This document shows, piece after piece, positions 24,608 to 25,084 of a stretch of DNA of 25,084 nt. Source of the DNA: an uncultured bacterium (GTDB lineage: Bacteria; Bacillota; Clostridia; Peptostreptococcales; Anaerovoracaceae); NCBI GenBank assembly GCA_905214195.1, contig CAJMLH010000034.1:1-25084 (forward strand), in the 5' to 3' direction. Each line of letters begins with the position of its first letter. The first letter of the stretch is position 1. The notes beneath the pieces were generated by a model. The model worked only from the letters and a program-made list of their open reading frames with translations, made no database searches and was not told where the DNA came from. The position numbers were made by a program, and so were the translations under genes.

Positions 24608-24649
24608 TCCCAAAGAAACTCACTTCTACAGTCTATTATTTCTTTGGGA
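24608..24649 (-). promoter_or_regulatory. Hairpin covering the SSB-like gene's ribosome site
   Basis: An 11-bp perfect inverted repeat TCCCAAAGAAA/TTTCTTTGGGA (24639-24649 with 24608-24618), 20-nt loop. On the minus strand the 3' arm ends with GGGA, which is the first half of the GGGAGGG ribosome site. No T tract follows, so it is not a typical terminator. Confidence 0.5.
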
Positions 24650-24658
24650 AAGATATGA

Positions 24659-25084
24659 CTATGCTTTTCTTCCTCTAAAAGCCCTCATATATCTTGTTAT
24701 AATTGATACTACAACAAATCCAAGAGAAATTGCCAGTGCTATGGTAACTGCTGCACTTCCGCTTTCTTCAAACATTATTTCGTCTCCGTTTACGAGACCC
24801 GCCATAGTGTAATAAAGGCTTCCTCCCGGAATAAGAGGAACTGCCGCAGCGGTCAAAAATATCGTTGCCGGAGCTCTGTTTAACCTTGCCATTATTTCTG
24901 CATATACGGCAACAAAAATCGAAGCAATGAAATAAGGCACAAAATTGCCTTCCACTTCTTGCTGACACATGAGGCATACAGTCCATGTTATTGCTCCGCC
25001 AAGTCCTGCCAGGGCTATCTGTTTTCCTCTCATTTTTAAAAATATGGCAAATCCAAGAGAACCTACTGTTGCCGCCATTACCTG
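24659..25084 (-). CDS. Threonine/serine exporter, ThrE_2 (YjjB-type) subunit, cut at the right edge
   Basis: The visible 141 codons are strongly hydrophobic, with about four or five membrane helices, and include the AVPLIPGGSLYYTM segment typical of ThrE_2-type proteins (DUF3815). In this family the small ThrE_2 protein pairs with a larger ThrE_1-like (DUF1212) membrane protein, usually encoded next to it, to export threonine and serine. The frame is open to base 25084. The in-frame ATG at 25078 has no proper ribosome site, and family members usually have several residues before SLGFA, so the true start is probably outside the window. The gap to the SSB-like gene is 59 nt. The ThrE_1 partner would be expected beyond the right edge. 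Confidence 0.78.
   Translation of the reverse strand, partial: QVMAATVGSLGFAIFLKMRGKQIALAGLGGAITWTVCLMCQQEVEGNFVPYFIASIFVAVYAEIMARLNRAPATIFLTAAAVPLIPGGSLYYTMAGLVNGDEIMFEESGSAAVTIALAISLGFVVVSIITRYMRAFRGRKA

Noticed and set aside
24640..24665. TAGTCA and TAATAG as a promoter for the SSB-like gene
   Set aside because: Only 4 of 6 and 3 of 6 consensus matches; too weak to list.

Overview
The window looks like chromosomal DNA from a low-GC, Gram-positive, endospore-forming lineage of Bacillota, most likely class Clostridia. The main evidence is a full-length spoIVA (spore coat ATPase), an FtsY without an acidic N-terminal domain, a Bce-type peptide-antibiotic module, strong AGGAGG-type ribosome sites, and a clostridial-style ferredoxin. 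I cannot place it to family or genus from sequence alone. There is no phage, insertion-sequence transposase, CRISPR array or toxin-antitoxin gene in the window; it is mostly housekeeping DNA with a few interesting non-coding structures.

Layout. Positions 1-16572 are read on the minus strand. Going with transcription, a tightly packed nine-gene block runs plsX-rnc-smc-ftsY-der-plsY-gpsA-miaB-nptA (15712 to 3444). Many junctions overlap by 8-11 nt or have gaps of only a few bases. It mixes phospholipid synthesis (plsX, plsY, gpsA), RNA processing and modification (rnc, miaB), chromosome condensation (smc), membrane targeting (ftsY), ribosome assembly (der) and phosphate/sodium transport (nptA-like). 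A clear rho-independent terminator (3401-3431) closes it. Then come spoIVA with its own upstream region, a DHA2-type drug exporter, and the start of a cardiolipin synthase running off the left edge. Upstream of plsX is about 300 nt of spacer with an unexplained stop-free stretch, then a flavin reductase with a strong sigma-A promoter.

Positions 16709-17735 form a small plus-strand island: tRNA-Ala(GGC) with promoter and terminator, a hypoxanthine-DNA glycosylase whose last codons lie inside an 8-bp tandem repeat, and a one-cluster ferredoxin. A nested palindrome (17764-17851) separates this island from the convergent minus-strand genes.

From 17924 to the right edge everything is again on the minus strand. 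In transcription order: a ThrE_2-type exporter subunit (cut by the right edge), a two-OB-fold SSB-like protein, glyA (SHMT) with a near-consensus promoter, then a four-gene Bce-like detoxification unit (response regulator, intramembrane-sensing kinase, ATPase, permease). Between the kinase and ATPase genes lie a TTACA-N4-TGTAA dyad, the consensus site of BceR-type regulators, an intrinsic terminator, and a promoter candidate. This suggests the transporter pair is switched by its own two-component system.

No wholly new gene system was found. The best leads are non-coding: the palindrome nested between inverted arms, the operator-terminator-promoter stack, the octamer repeat, the stop-free plsX upstream spacer, and a hairpin covering the SSB ribosome site.
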